Of a stretch of DNA of 64,000 bases, positions 1 through 8,371 are shown piece after piece. The DNA is from Donghicola tyrosinivorans (GTDB lineage Bacteria; Pseudomonadota; Alphaproteobacteria; Rhodobacterales; Rhodobacteraceae), in NCBI RefSeq assembly GCF_003003355.1, contig NZ_PVTQ01000013.1, positions 72,562-136,561 on the forward strand, given 5' to 3'. Below the pieces are notes generated by a model. It was not told the DNA's origin, searched no databases, and saw only the letters and a program-made list of their open reading frames with translations. Within the stretch, counting starts at the first letter, position 1. The number at the start of each line of letters is the position of its first letter. The position numbers were made by a program, and so were the translations under genes.

Positions 1-1
1 C

Positions 2-106
2 TACTATGCCCAACTTGCCGTGGAAAAGCTGAATGGCAAGCTGTCTTGGACGCAAGCTGACGACGGGTTTGAGGTGTCGATCACCTGCCCGATGCCCGCC
101 GGATGA
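2..106 (+). CDS. 3' end of an unidentified protein, possibly a histidine-kinase ATPase domain
   Basis: The window opens inside this reading frame, which reads through 34 codons to a TGA at 104-106. The visible residues (LAVEKLNGKLSW, then DDGFEVSITCP) resemble the last strands of a GHKL ATPase domain, where histidine kinases usually end in a GG-x-L...F-x-V...P pattern. That is only a weak resemblance over a very short piece, so the product is left open. The frame is continuous and the codon use is GC-rich like that of the neighbours, so it is probably real. Confidence 0.45.
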   Translation, partial: YYAQLAVEKLNGKLSWTQADDGFEVSITCPMPAG

Positions 107-148
107 TCCTCTATCTAATTGCGATCGCGTAAAGGCGTTCCTTATGCC

Positions 149-176
149 GCGCGAAGGCGTCTTTGCCGCCTTGCGC
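149..176 (+). terminator. hairpin after the first gene, possible terminator
   Basis: GCGC-G-AAGGCG (149-159) pairs with CGCCTTGCGC (167-176), giving ten pairs with one bulged G around a 7-base loop. It lies 43 bases after the stop at 106. No U-run follows, so termination is only a suggestion. Confidence 0.3.
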
Positions 177-205
177 CGCGGAATCGCTGCACGGTTTCCC
201 CTAAA

Positions 206-228
206 GTTGTGAAGTAATTCTTCACAAC
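206..228. promoter_or_regulatory. perfect inverted repeat, candidate operator of the sugar ABC operon
   Basis: GTTGTGAAG (206-214) and CTTCACAAC (220-228) are perfect 9-base inverted repeats separated by TAATT. The site is 67 bases before the leader ORF at 295. This size and symmetry suit a dimeric repressor (GntR, ROK or LacI type). No matching regulator gene lies beside it in this window. Confidence 0.5.
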
Positions 229-294
229 ACTCAAATTCTTCCTGATTTCTTTCGCCGTGAACTCTCCTCATGGTTGCAAACACGGGAGGACAAC

Positions 295-390
295 ATGCCT
301 TTGATTTTATGCTGTTTCAGCTTTGAAACGGCGCAAAGCCTTGCGCCTATTTCTATGAGATTTCTGGTCATGGCGGCACAGACGCTATGA
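295..390 (+). CDS. 31-codon leader ORF overlapping the ABC ATPase start
   Basis: An ATG at 295 is preceded by GGGAGGA at 284-290, the best ribosome-binding site in the upstream region. The frame runs 31 codons and stops with TGA at 388-390, which overlaps the ATPase start codon at 387 in an ATGA arrangement. The peptide begins MPLILCCFSFE and is hydrophobic with two adjacent cysteines. The ATPase ATG itself has no good Shine-Dalgarno sequence, so reading the leader probably delivers ribosomes to it. Whether the peptide has a function of its own, or is only a coupling or attenuation device, cannot be told from sequence. I recognise no family. Confidence 0.5.
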   Translation: MPLILCCFSFETAQSLAPISMRFLVMAAQTL

Positions 391-1886
391 CTTCTTTAAG
401 TTCATCTACAACCCTTGCAGAAAGACAGTCTAACCCGCAGCGGCCCTTGGTGACCCTGCGCGGCATCCAGAAATCCTTTGGTCCGACCCATGTGCTGAAA
501 GGCGTGAACTTTACCGTCCGGCCTGGCCAAATCCATGCGCTGCTTGGCGGGAACGGCGCAGGCAAAAGCACGATGATCCGTGTGATCACCGGTGAAATCC
601 GCGCGAACGCGGGCGATCTTCATCTGCAAGCCTCACACGGGGGCGATCCCAAGGTCGCCGTGGTCTACCAAGAGCTGGCCTTGATCCCCGATCTGACCGT
701 GGCCGAGAATATCGCCTTGGTCCACGCGCCCTCGGGTTTTGCTCTGAAACGGCAGGCGCAGGCGGCCCTCATTGCCGAAGAGGCGCTGTCGTTGATCGAC
801 CCGCATCTGGCGCGGACAGCCCTGTTTCGCAAGGCGGGTGATCTGTCCATGCACGAAGGCCAGATCGTCGAGATTGCCCGCGCCCTCTCGACCGGTGCCG
901 AGGTGCTGTTGCTAGACGAGCCCACCGCAAACCTGACCGCCGCCGAAACCGAACAACTCTTCGCAGTCCTGAAAGGGCTGGCCAAAGACAAGGGCATCGG
1001 GATCGTTTTTGTGTCGCACCGGATGAAGGAAATCCGGCAGCTTTGCGATGTCTGCACGATCATTCGGGATGGCAAAACGGCCATTGATGCGCGGCCTATC
1101 GGGATGCTGACGGATGCGGCGATCATTCAGGAAATGGGCCAGCCCGCCCACCGTGCCGAGGCGCAAATCGCCCGAAATGACGGGCAGCCCGTCGTCGCGA
1201 CCCTGACAGGACCGACCATCCAGCATCCAATCCAGCGCGGGACGATCTTGGGACTAGCAGGCGCGCCAGAAGGCCCCGCCCATGTGATCTCGTCCCTGAT
1301 CGGGCACGGGCGGCACCGCGATTGGTGTATGACGGGGGACGGCTGGGGCAACGCGCCCACCTCTCCTCGCGACGCTGTCGCGCAGGGCATCGGCTTTGTG
1401 TCTGGCGATCGGGCCACCAAAGGCGTGCTGGCGCAGTTGCCGATCATCGACAACGTGCTGGCCTCGCGGCGGGTGCGGGAAAGGCGGCTGTTCGTCGGAC
1501 AGAACGAACGGTCCGAATGCGCGGGGCTGATGCAGGCACTGAAGGTCAAGGCCGGATCAGCGTGGGACCGCCCCGGCACCCTGTCGGGCGGAAACCAGCA
1601 GAAACTGCTGGTCGCGCGCTGGTTGGGGCTGCCTCTGAAGATGGTGGTCTTTGAAGAGCCGACCCGCGGCGTCGATATCGGCACCAAACGGGACATGTAC
1701 GCGCTGATCCGCCAGATGGCCGAGGAAGGCACCATCGTTGTGTGGTGGTCCACCGAAAACGTGGAGCTGCTTGAGCTGTGCCACGAGATTCTGGCCTTTG
1801 ACACCGAGGGCCAGCCCAAAGGATTTCTACCCGCTGACAGGTTCGACGAAGACGCCTTGGCGGAATTGACGGGGATGGCTGCATGA
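387..1886 (+). CDS. sugar ABC transporter ATP-binding protein, RbsA/MglA type (two ATPase halves)
   Basis: This 499-residue protein has the double-ATPase layout of simple-sugar importers. The first half has Walker A GGNGAGKST (about 54-62), a signature-like LSMHEGQ (153-159) and Walker B LLLDEPT (174-180). The second half has LSGGNQQK and EEPTRGVD near the C-terminus, but the region where its Walker A should lie (GLAGAPEGPAHV) lacks the glycine-lysine loop, and its Walker B acid is in FEEP. A degenerate second P-loop is usual in RbsA-like proteins, but here it is unusually eroded. The gene overlaps the permease by ATGA and powers the RbsC/RbsB-type system that follows. The sugar is unknown. 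Confidence 0.9.
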   Translation: MTSLSSSTTLAERQSNPQRPLVTLRGIQKSFGPTHVLKGVNFTVRPGQIHALLGGNGAGKSTMIRVITGEIRANAGDLHLQASHGGDPKVAVVYQELALIPDLTVAENIALVHAPSGFALKRQAQAALIAEEALSLIDPHLARTALFRKAGDLSMHEGQIVEIARALSTGAEVLLLDEPTANLTAAETEQLFAVLKGLAKDKGIGIVFVSHRMKEIRQLCDVCTIIRDGKTAIDARPIGMLTDAAIIQEMGQPAHRAEAQIARNDGQPVVATLTGPTIQHPIQRGTILGLAGAPEGPAHVISSLIGHGRHRDWCMTGDGWGNAPTSPRDAVAQGIGFVSGDRATKGVLAQLPIIDNVLASRRVRERRLFVGQNERSECAGLMQALKVKAGSAWDRPGTLSGGNQQKLLVARWLGLPLKMVVFEEPTRGVDIGTKRDMYALIRQMAEEGTIVVWWSTENVELLELCHEILAFDTEGQPKGFLPADRFDEDALAELTGMAA

Positions 1887-2875
1887 ACAGCACTTCAAAC
1901 ACACTGGACACCAATGGAACCACGGACACACGGGCCAAGCCCCCTTCGGTTTTGTCCACTTACCGCACAGAACTGGCCATTGCGGGTGCCATCATTGTCA
2001 TCATGCTTGGCGTCGGCGCTTTCGTTCCGGCGGCGCTATCTCTGGGAAACTTTGCCAATATCGCGCAGGCCGCCGCGCCCTTGGTTATCATGGCGCTTGG
2101 CATCCTGTTGGTGATCATCACCGGCGGAATCGATCTGTCTGTGGGCTCGGTCTTTTCGCTGACAGGCATGGTGGCGGCATCAGCGATGGCGAACGGCGTG
2201 GACGGGTTCACCGCCAGCCTGATCGGCCTAGGGGTAGGCGTGGTCTTCGGGGCCATCAACGGCGCACTTGTCACTTTGGCGGGGCTGGCCCCGTTTGTGG
2301 TGACCCTGATCACCTACGCGGTCGCCGGATCGCTGGCCTTTATTGTGACCAATGGCCGCTCGGTCGGAGTTGCGGCCCCGAATTACTGGCTGTTTAACAG
2401 CGGATCGCTGGTGCCGGGCATCGCCAACTATGTGCTGTTCTGCATCATCTTCCTGATCTGCCTTGAGTTTGTGCTGCGCAAGGTCACCTTCGGACGCTGG
2501 TTCTATGCGGTTGGCAGCTCGTCCACGGCGGCGCATCTGCTGGGTGTTCCGGTCAAGCGCACTCGGTTCGCGGCCTATGTGTTCTCCAGCACCATGGCCT
2601 CTTTCGCGGGCCTTCTAACACTGAGCTACATCCTGAACGCCGAAAGCACATCGGGCGCGTCACTGATGTTGCAGGCGATTGCGGCTGTGGTGATCGGCGG
2701 AGCCAGCCTGTTCGGCGGCACAGGATCGGCGGTCGGCGCGGTATTGGGTGCCTTGATGATCACGGTAATCCAGAACGGCGTGAACCTGATTGGCATCAAC
2801 AGTTTCTGGCAAGGCTCGGTCACGGGTCTGGCCATTCTGGTGGCGGTCCTGATTGACCGCTTCAGCCAGAAATAA
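1883..2875 (+). CDS. sugar ABC transporter permease, RbsC type
   Basis: The 330-residue protein is almost entirely hydrophobic, with about eight to ten predicted membrane spans. It carries the [10 protein letters not shown] motif typical of the BPD_transp_2 permeases of ribose/xylose/galactose importers. The start codon overlaps the ATPase stop (ATGA), so the two are translationally coupled. It forms the membrane channel, receives sugar from the binding protein encoded next, and is driven by the preceding double ATPase. Family assignment is secure; the substrate is not. Confidence 0.9.
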   Translation: MNSTSNTLDTNGTTDTRAKPPSVLSTYRTELAIAGAIIVIMLGVGAFVPAALSLGNFANIAQAAAPLVIMALGILLVIITGGIDLSVGSVFSLTGMVAASAMANGVDGFTASLIGLGVGVVFGAINGALVTLAGLAPFVVTLITYAVAGSLAFIVTNGRSVGVAAPNYWLFNSGSLVPGIANYVLFCIIFLICLEFVLRKVTFGRWFYAVGSSSTAAHLLGVPVKRTRFAAYVFSSTMASFAGLLTLSYILNAESTSGASLMLQAIAAVVIGGASLFGGTGSAVGAVLGALMITVIQNGVNLIGINSFWQGSVTGLAILVAVLIDRFSQK

Positions 2876-2912
2876 CCCCTTTATTTCAAAAGAATATCAT
2901 CGCGGAGGAGAT

Positions 2913-3878
2913 ATGATGATGATTTTCAAGAAAGCAATTCTTGCGGCATCCTTGCTGGCAGTCGCCACCGGAATGGCCCATGCCGAAGACAAAAAGACGG
3001 TGGCCTACATCGCCCCGTCGCTGGACATCGACTACTGGCAATGGGTCGCCCGCGGCGTGCAGCAAAAAGCGGAAGAGCTGGGAATGGAGTATGTGGAATA
3101 CACCTCTGAAAACTCGCCCGCGAAACAGATGGACAACGCCCGCGTGGCCGTGACCCGCGGCGTCGATGCGATCGTGATCGGGCCGGTTAGCTCGACCTCG
3201 ACCCCGCCGTTCCTGAACTACCTTGAGAAAGAGGGCATTCCAGTGGCCTTCACCGGCATCGGCCCGCAACCGGGTCTGACCAACTACACCTCGGCGGTGA
3301 CCGCGAACAACTATGAGACCGGCATCGCCCAAGGCAAATTCACCTGCGAATTGGCCAAAGAACGCGGTGGCAACAAGGTTGGTATGCTTTCGCTGCCCCA
3401 AGACCGCGAGAATGCGCAAAAGTACCTGAAAGGCGCGGAAGAAGCCTTTGCCGACAACGGCTGTGAACTGGTGCAGATGCTGGAAACCAAAGGCCTCACG
3501 ATCAACGAAGCGGTCACACAGGCGAACGATCTGCTGACCGCGAACCCTGACGTGAAGGCGATCTACGGCATGTACGATCAGGCGGGCACTGGCGCGGCAA
3601 AGGCGCTGGAGACGCGCGGCATGACCGGTCAGGTCGCAGTGACTGTGGCTGACGGCAGCCCCACCACCATCCAGCTGATGAAGGACGGTGCCATTCAGGG
3701 CATCTTCTTCCAAGAGGCCGTGGGCCAAGGCATCGACGCGACCGAGCAGGTCTACAAGTCCCTGAACGGCGAGGAAACCACGCAGGATATGGCGCTGCTG
3801 ATGCCGCTTGTAACCGCTGACAAGATCGACAGCGACGAAGCAAAGGCCGTCATCGCGCGCGTCTTCCCGCAGGATTGA
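2913..3878 (+). CDS. periplasmic sugar-binding protein, RbsB type
   Basis: ATG at 2913 is preceded by GGAGGAG at a good distance. An in-frame ATG at 2853, inside the permease gene, is rejected because it would put 20 residues before an evident signal peptide. The 321-residue product starts with a secretory signal (charged MMMIFKK, hydrophobic core, AHA-ED cleavage site near residue 24). The mature part has the type I periplasmic-binding fold pattern of the ribose/xylose family ([37 protein letters not shown]). It captures the sugar and delivers it to the upstream permease. A hairpin follows the gene. Confidence 0.9.
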   Translation: MMMIFKKAILAASLLAVATGMAHAEDKKTVAYIAPSLDIDYWQWVARGVQQKAEELGMEYVEYTSENSPAKQMDNARVAVTRGVDAIVIGPVSSTSTPPFLNYLEKEGIPVAFTGIGPQPGLTNYTSAVTANNYETGIAQGKFTCELAKERGGNKVGMLSLPQDRENAQKYLKGAEEAFADNGCELVQMLETKGLTINEAVTQANDLLTANPDVKAIYGMYDQAGTGAAKALETRGMTGQVAVTVADGSPTTIQLMKDGAIQGIFFQEAVGQGIDATEQVYKSLNGEETTQDMALLMPLVTADKIDSDEAKAVIARVFPQD

Positions 3879-3913
3879 TCCGGCTCTCCACCGCCTTCGG
3901 GCGACAACCTGCT

Positions 3914-3936
3914 GGCTCCCGTTACTGACGGGGGCC
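3914..3936 (+). other. intercistronic hairpin after the binding-protein gene
   Basis: GGCTCCCGT (3914-3922) pairs with ACGGGGGCC (3928-3936), with one G-U pair and a 5-base loop, followed by TGTCTTTCCTT. It may partly terminate transcription or protect the upstream mRNA, which would favour binding protein over the downstream hydrolase. Confidence 0.55.
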
Positions 3937-3965
3937 TGTCTTTCCTTGCTTTGACAGAGGTTGCT

Positions 3966-4862
3966 ATGAGCGACGACATTCCCCTGATCGACCCGCACCA
4001 CCATCTGTGGGACATCACGAACAACTATTATCCGTGGCTGAACGACGGTGCCAAGCCTTCGGCCTTCGGCGATTACAGCGCCATCATCCACGACTATCTG
4101 CTGGATGATTTTCTGGCCGACGCCGCAGGTCAGAACCTTGTGAAATCGGTGCATCTGGATGTGGGCTACGACCCAGCCGATCCGGTGGGCGAGACCCGCT
4201 GGCTACAGGCCATCGCCAACAAGCGCGGCTTTCCCCACGGGATTGTCGGCTACGCGGACTTCAGCAAACCCGATGTGGGCGATCTACTGGATGCCCATAT
4301 GGACAGCCCCAATTTCCGCGGCATCCGCCAATCGATGAACTATCACGAAGACCCGGCCAAGACCTATCTCTCGTGCCCCGAGGTCAGCCGCACCCCCGAA
4401 TGGCGGCGCGGATTTCAGGAGTTGGTTCGGCGGGATCTGAGCTTTGATTTGCAGCTCTACTATCCCCAAATGGCCGAGTTCCACGAACTGGCCCGCGACT
4501 TTCCCGACACCCAGATCATCCTGAACCACACCGGCATGCAGGTGGACGGGATCGAGCATTTCGATGCATGGCGCGAGGGCATGCGCACACTGGCCTCAGC
4601 GCCGAATTTGGCCTGCAAAATCTCGGGTCTGGGAATGGGGGACTTCAACTGGACCACCGAAAGCATCCGCCCCTACGTGGAAGAGGCCATCGCGATCTTC
4701 GGGATCGACCGCTGCATGTTTGCCTCGAACTTCCCCGTGGACAAACTGTTCTCAAGCTACGGGACGATTTTCGACGCCTTTAAACAGATCACGGCAAGCT
4801 ACAGTCGGGACGAGCGGATGAAGCTGTTCCATGACAACGCCGAACGGTTCTACAAACTGTGA
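3966..4862 (+). CDS. metal-dependent amidohydrolase-family TIM-barrel hydrolase (COG3618 type)
   Basis: The start at 3966 is chosen because AGAGG lies just before it and the metal motif follows at once. The 298-residue protein begins SDDIPLIDPHHHLWD, the HxH metal site of the amidohydrolase_2/COG3618 group, which includes fuconolactonase-like and pyrone-dicarboxylate hydrolase-like enzymes. Later metal and active-site regions are visible at ILNHTG and at FASNFPVDK, where the last aspartate of the barrel is expected. It has no signal peptide, so it acts in the cytoplasm. As last gene of the sugar import operon it probably opens a lactone or related ring made from the imported compound. The exact substrate is inference. 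Confidence 0.8.
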   Translation: MSDDIPLIDPHHHLWDITNNYYPWLNDGAKPSAFGDYSAIIHDYLLDDFLADAAGQNLVKSVHLDVGYDPADPVGETRWLQAIANKRGFPHGIVGYADFSKPDVGDLLDAHMDSPNFRGIRQSMNYHEDPAKTYLSCPEVSRTPEWRRGFQELVRRDLSFDLQLYYPQMAEFHELARDFPDTQIILNHTGMQVDGIEHFDAWREGMRTLASAPNLACKISGLGMGDFNWTTESIRPYVEEAIAIFGIDRCMFASNFPVDKLFSSYGTIFDAFKQITASYSRDERMKLFHDNAERFYKL

Positions 4863-4918
4863 CGGAAAACGGCGACACACGGGGGAGGACATACCGTGTG
4901 CCGCCGATACTTGCTAGG

Positions 4919-4937
4919 CACCGCCACTCGGGCGGTG
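4919..4937 (+). terminator. possible terminator between the ABC operon and the convergent tartrate dehydratase gene
   Basis: CACCGCC (4919-4925) and GGCGGTG (4931-4937) form a 7-pair stem with an ACTCG loop, followed by TCTCTACATATAA. The T-run is poor, so efficiency is uncertain. Its place between convergent genes fits termination. Confidence 0.4.
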
Positions 4938-5032
4938 TCTCTACATATAAACAGTCGAATATGTATATTTAAGGTGGTAACGCATGCCGCGTTGCAAGTG
5001 TGCGGTTGCGGTGCTGCCGCGCCTCCAAATGG

Positions 5033-6196
5033 TTATTCTGCCAGATCGCGCATCACGGAGATCAGGTCCGATTTCCCCTCGAACCCAATGCCGGGCAGTT
5101 CGGGCATGGTGATGTGACCGTCGATCACCTGCACCCCGTCGGGAAAGCCGCCGTAGGGTTGGAAGAGGTCGGGATAGCTCTCGTTCCCGCCCAAGCCCAA
5201 GCCCGCCGCGATGTTCAGGGACATCTGGTGGCCGCCGTGGGGGATGCAGCGTTTGGGCGACCAGCCCGCCTGATCCAGAACGTCCAGAGTGCGCAGGTAT
5301 TCCACCAAACCGTAGGACAGGGCGCAGTCGAATTGCAGCCAGTCGCGGTCAGGGCGCATGCCGCCGTAGCGGATCAGGTTGCGGGCGTCCTGATGCGAAA
5401 ACAGGTTCTCGCCCGTGGCCATCGGGGCGGGGTAGAACTCGGCCATCGCGGCCTGCAACTGATAGTCCAGCGGATCGCCGATTTCCTCGTACCAGAACAG
5501 GGGGTACTGGCGCAGCATCTTGGCGTAGGCAATCGCGGTCTCCAGATCAAAGCGGCCATTGGCGTCCACGGCCAGCTGCGCCTCTGATCCGATTTCATCC
5601 AGAACGGCCTCGATCCGGCGCTGGTCCTCGGCCAAGGAAGCACCGCCGATCTTCATCTTGACCACGTTATAGCCGCGATCCAGATAGCCGCGCATCTCGG
5701 CCCGTAGGGCGCCGTCATCCTTGCCCGGGTAGTAATACCCCCCCGCCGCATAGACGAAGACGCGGGGGTTGGCCTCAAGGCCCTTCATGTCGGCCAGCAT
5801 CCGGAACAGGGGCCTTTCCGCGATCTTCGCGATGGCATCCCAGACCGCCATATCGATGGTCCCCACCGCGACCGAGCGTTCCCCGTGACCACCCGGCTTT
5901 TCATTTTGCATCATAGCGGCCCAGATTTTATGGGCGTCCAGATTGCTGCCGTCTTCATTCAAGAGGGACGCAGGATCGGCCTCAAGAATGCGGTCCCGAA
6001 AGCGTTCGCGGATCAAACCGCCCTGACCGTACCGCCCGTTCGAGTTGAACCCGTAGCCCACCACCCGACGCCCATCGCGGACCTGATCGGTCACCACCGC
6101 CACAAGGCTGGCGGTCATTTTGGAAAAGTCGATGTAGGCGTTGCGGATGGGCGAGGCGATGGGCTTGGTCACCTCAACAATATCAATGATGCGCAT
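5033..6196 (-). CDS. tarD: D(-)-tartrate dehydratase (enolase superfamily)
   Basis: The 387-residue protein dehydrates D(-)-tartrate to oxaloacetate in the cytoplasm. It matches, almost residue for residue as I recall it, the characterised Bradyrhizobium japonicum D-tartrate dehydratase. Visible active-site residues are Lys182 in VVKMKIGG, metal ligands Asp211 (AVDANGRF), Glu237 (WYEEIGDP) and Glu263 (TGENLFSH), and His320 in CIPHGGHQ, each offset by two from the B. japonicum numbering as I remember it. Length is normal. Two LysR genes lie upstream on the same strand and a palindrome at 6271-6283 is a likely operator. With the TTT transporter and the dehydrogenases at 8.4-16.2 kb it forms a tartrate utilisation island. 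Confidence 0.95.
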   Translation of the reverse strand: MRIIDIVEVTKPIASPIRNAYIDFSKMTASLVAVVTDQVRDGRRVVGYGFNSNGRYGQGGLIRERFRDRILEADPASLLNEDGSNLDAHKIWAAMMQNEKPGGHGERSVAVGTIDMAVWDAIAKIAERPLFRMLADMKGLEANPRVFVYAAGGYYYPGKDDGALRAEMRGYLDRGYNVVKMKIGGASLAEDQRRIEAVLDEIGSEAQLAVDANGRFDLETAIAYAKMLRQYPLFWYEEIGDPLDYQLQAAMAEFYPAPMATGENLFSHQDARNLIRYGGMRPDRDWLQFDCALSYGLVEYLRTLDVLDQAGWSPKRCIPHGGHQMSLNIAAGLGLGGNESYPDLFQPYGGFPDGVQVIDGHITMPELPGIGFEGKSDLISVMRDLAE

Positions 6197-6270
6197 GGCA
6201 TTCTCTCCTGATTGGTTGGCCTCAGGCTACGCGCCACGGGGGCGCAAAGAGAAATGCCGTTTCCGGCTAT

Positions 6271-6283
6271 ATTCATACTGAAT
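6271..6283. promoter_or_regulatory. candidate LysR-type operator upstream of tarD
   Basis: ATTCA-TAC-TGAAT is a perfect inverted repeat 75 bases before the tarD start and just beyond the stop of the upstream LysR gene. It fits the AT-rich T-N11-A style of LysR binding sites. The regulator that binds it is not known. Confidence 0.45.
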
Positions 6284-6292
6284 GCGTATTAA

Positions 6293-7150
6293 TCATGTGG
6301 CGGCGGCCCTGTCCCAGACCGCCTCACAATGGGCAGAAAGGCGGGCGCGCGGGCGGTGCAGGACGATATCCACGGGGACCTGATCACTGTCACTGGCCCG
6401 TACCAGAGCGCCGCTGTCCAAGGCATCCTGCGCCAGTGTCAGAGGCAGCCACGCGATGCCTTGGCCGGACTTGGCCAGCTCCAGATTGCTGGCCGCAAGG
6501 ACAGATCGCATCCGCACCTGACCAGCCACCCCTTGCAGGATCGCATGCAGGCCAGAGGCGGGCGCGTATGCCAGCAGCGGCGCATCGGGACCAGGTCGCC
6601 ACATCGGTTCGCCGTCCTTGTCCGGCGCACAGAGGGGCAGCAAAATGTCCTGCCCGATGGTGATGGTGCGAAAGGCTTGCAGCGCCGCGGGTGCCTCGCC
6701 CAACCCCCTGTGAGAGATAAAGAATTGCGCTTCACCCCGTGCCATCAACTGCAAGCACGACTGAAAGCTGTCGGACACAAGGTTCAACGTTCCTGCCGTC
6801 GCTGCGCCGTAAATCCCCATCAGCCAGCGGGGCACAAAGGTGTAGGACAGCGCGTGAGTGGCGGCCAAGGTCAGGGTCTTTTGGGCAAGACCTGCGGCGG
6901 CCAGCGCCTCGGTCCGCGCGTCTTGGGCCATGCGCACCAGCGCCTCGGCGCGGGGTAGAAAAGCGCGGCCTGCTTGGGTCAGGGTGACGCTGCGGGTGGT
7001 GCGCTGGGTCAGGGGCGTGCCGATAGCATCCTCTAGCGCACGGATACGGCGCGAGAAGGCAGGCTGGGTCATATTGCGCCCCTCGGCGGCGCGGGAAAAG
7101 TTCAGCGTCCGCGCCAGTTCCAGAAAATCCTCGATCTGCGACAGGTCCAT
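6293..7150 (-). CDS. LysR-family transcriptional regulator
   Basis: The 285-residue protein starts at 7150 (ATG preceded by AGAGGGCG); an upstream in-frame ATG at 7168 lacks such a site. The N-terminus has the winged helix-turn-helix of LysR proteins (FSRAAEGRNMTQPAFSRRIR, then LEDAIGTPLTQRTTR), followed by an effector domain of normal length. It lies between tarD and a second LysR gene, all on the minus strand. It probably senses tartrate or a breakdown product and controls tarD, possibly through the palindrome at 6271-6283. The target is inferred from position only. Confidence 0.9.
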   Translation of the reverse strand: MDLSQIEDFLELARTLNFSRAAEGRNMTQPAFSRRIRALEDAIGTPLTQRTTRSVTLTQAGRAFLPRAEALVRMAQDARTEALAAAGLAQKTLTLAATHALSYTFVPRWLMGIYGAATAGTLNLVSDSFQSCLQLMARGEAQFFISHRGLGEAPAALQAFRTITIGQDILLPLCAPDKDGEPMWRPGPDAPLLAYAPASGLHAILQGVAGQVRMRSVLAASNLELAKSGQGIAWLPLTLAQDALDSGALVRASDSDQVPVDIVLHRPRARLSAHCEAVWDRAAAT

Positions 7151-7226
7151 GATCGCCCTCTGACACATGCCTAAGCCGTATCAATGACACGGGCTGGCCC
7201 GCTTGTCGACGCCTCACCCGGGCGGA

Positions 7227-8159
7227 TCAGCCTTCCAGCAGTTCAGGTGCGATCTGGAGGGGCGTGGCGGCGTTGACCTCTTGCAGGCGGCGGGACAGCA
7301 GATCGACGAAAAGGCGCACCTTGGCGGTCAGCTGGTGCCGCTCTGGGTAGATGGCGGTGATGTTGGCGCTTTGGAAATGTTTGGGCAGCAGCACCTTCAG
7401 CGTGCCGCGCCGCACGTGGTGGGCCACGTCCCATTCGGACCGCAACATGATCCCCCGCCCCGCCAGCATCCATTCGCGGGCCATCTCGCCATCGTTGGTG
7501 CTAAGCTGGCCGTTCACACGGACGGAATCCGCGTGGCCGTCTACTTCGTCAAAGCGCCAGATGTCGTAGATGCCATGCTCTTGCCGCAGGACGATGCAAC
7601 TGTGCTGCGCCAGATCGCTTAAGGTCTGCGGCGTGCCGTGCTGTTCCAGATAGCGGGTCGAGGCGCAGATGAACCGCCGGTTCCGCTGCAACACCCGCTG
7701 ATACAGCCCCGACGGCGGCGGCGAGCCGAAGCGGATGTTCAGATCCACCCCTTGCTCCACAAGGTTCAGGGGCGCGTCCGTGACCACCAATTGCACCTCA
7801 ACATCCGGATAGAGCGCCGAGAATTCGGCCACGCAGGGCGCGATATAGCCACGGCTGAAACCAAAGGTCGCGTTGATCCGCAGCAGACCCGAGGGGTGTT
7901 CCTGCCCCGCCCTTAGCGACGTTTCCAGTTCCTCAATCTCGCCCAATAGGCGTTGGGCTTTGGCGAAATAGGCCGCGCCTTCGCCGGTCAGGCTGACCCG
8001 CCGCGTGGTGCGCTGCATCAGGCGCACGCCTAGACGGTCCTCAAGCCGCGCCAAACGACGACTGACCGCAGAAGGCGTCACGCCCAATTCCCGCGCAGTT
8101 CCGGCAAAGCTTTCGTGCCGCGCCAGCGTGACAAAGAACCCTAGATCGCCTTCGCTCAT
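7227..8159 (-). CDS. LysR-family transcriptional regulator, divergent from the tartrate transport operon
   Basis: The start is set at 8159, an ATG preceded by GAGGG; a TTG start twelve bases upstream is possible but less likely. The 310-residue protein has the LysR DNA-binding domain (GTARELGVTPSAVSRRLARL, RTTRRVSLTGEG) and a C-terminal type 2 periplasmic-fold effector domain of the CrgA-like group. It is transcribed away from tctC at 8372, the arrangement of a classical LysR activator controlling its divergent neighbour. It is therefore the best candidate regulator of the transporter and tartrate dehydrogenase operon. Ligand unknown; tartrate is the guess. Confidence 0.9.
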   Translation of the reverse strand: MSEGDLGFFVTLARHESFAGTARELGVTPSAVSRRLARLEDRLGVRLMQRTTRRVSLTGEGAAYFAKAQRLLGEIEELETSLRAGQEHPSGLLRINATFGFSRGYIAPCVAEFSALYPDVEVQLVVTDAPLNLVEQGVDLNIRFGSPPPSGLYQRVLQRNRRFICASTRYLEQHGTPQTLSDLAQHSCIVLRQEHGIYDIWRFDEVDGHADSVRVNGQLSTNDGEMAREWMLAGRGIMLRSEWDVAHHVRRGTLKVLLPKHFQSANITAIYPERHQLTAKVRLFVDLLSRRLQEVNAATPLQIAPELLEG

Positions 8160-8193
8160 TCGTTCCCTCAACGCACTAATGAACTTCCTATTC

Positions 8194-8210
8194 TGAAATT
8201 AACAAATTCA
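8194..8210. promoter_or_regulatory. candidate LysR operator in the divergent lysR/tctC region
   Basis: The imperfect palindrome TGAAATTAACAAATTCA (TGAA...TTCA ends) lies in the 212-base divergent region, 35 bases before the LysR start and 162 bases before tctC. It has the T-N11-A character of LysR sites. Support is position and partial symmetry only. Confidence 0.4.
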
Positions 8211-8371
8211 ATGAACCAGTCTAGGGTCTATCCATTCGGACAGAGGAGGTCCGGATCGAATGCCCGTCTCGCACGGGCGCAACGGGGCGCTGACGCACAA
8301 CAATTCGAACCGATAGGGCGACCGGCCCCATCCGATCTGCACCCGCAGGCCGGACACAGTGGAGGATTACC

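Noticed and set aside
2886..4154. Long minus-strand frame of 422 codons opposite the binding-protein gene
   Set aside because: Composition is histidine- and arginine-rich as expected of an antisense shadow; the plus-strand genes have signal peptide, motifs and ribosome-binding sites.
4896..5117. GTG-started frame of 73 codons with a GGGGGAGGA site upstream, overlapping the end of tarD
   Set aside because: The translation has no family resemblance, is rich in arginine, cysteine and proline as antisense frames are, and its second half is the reverse of a well-supported gene.
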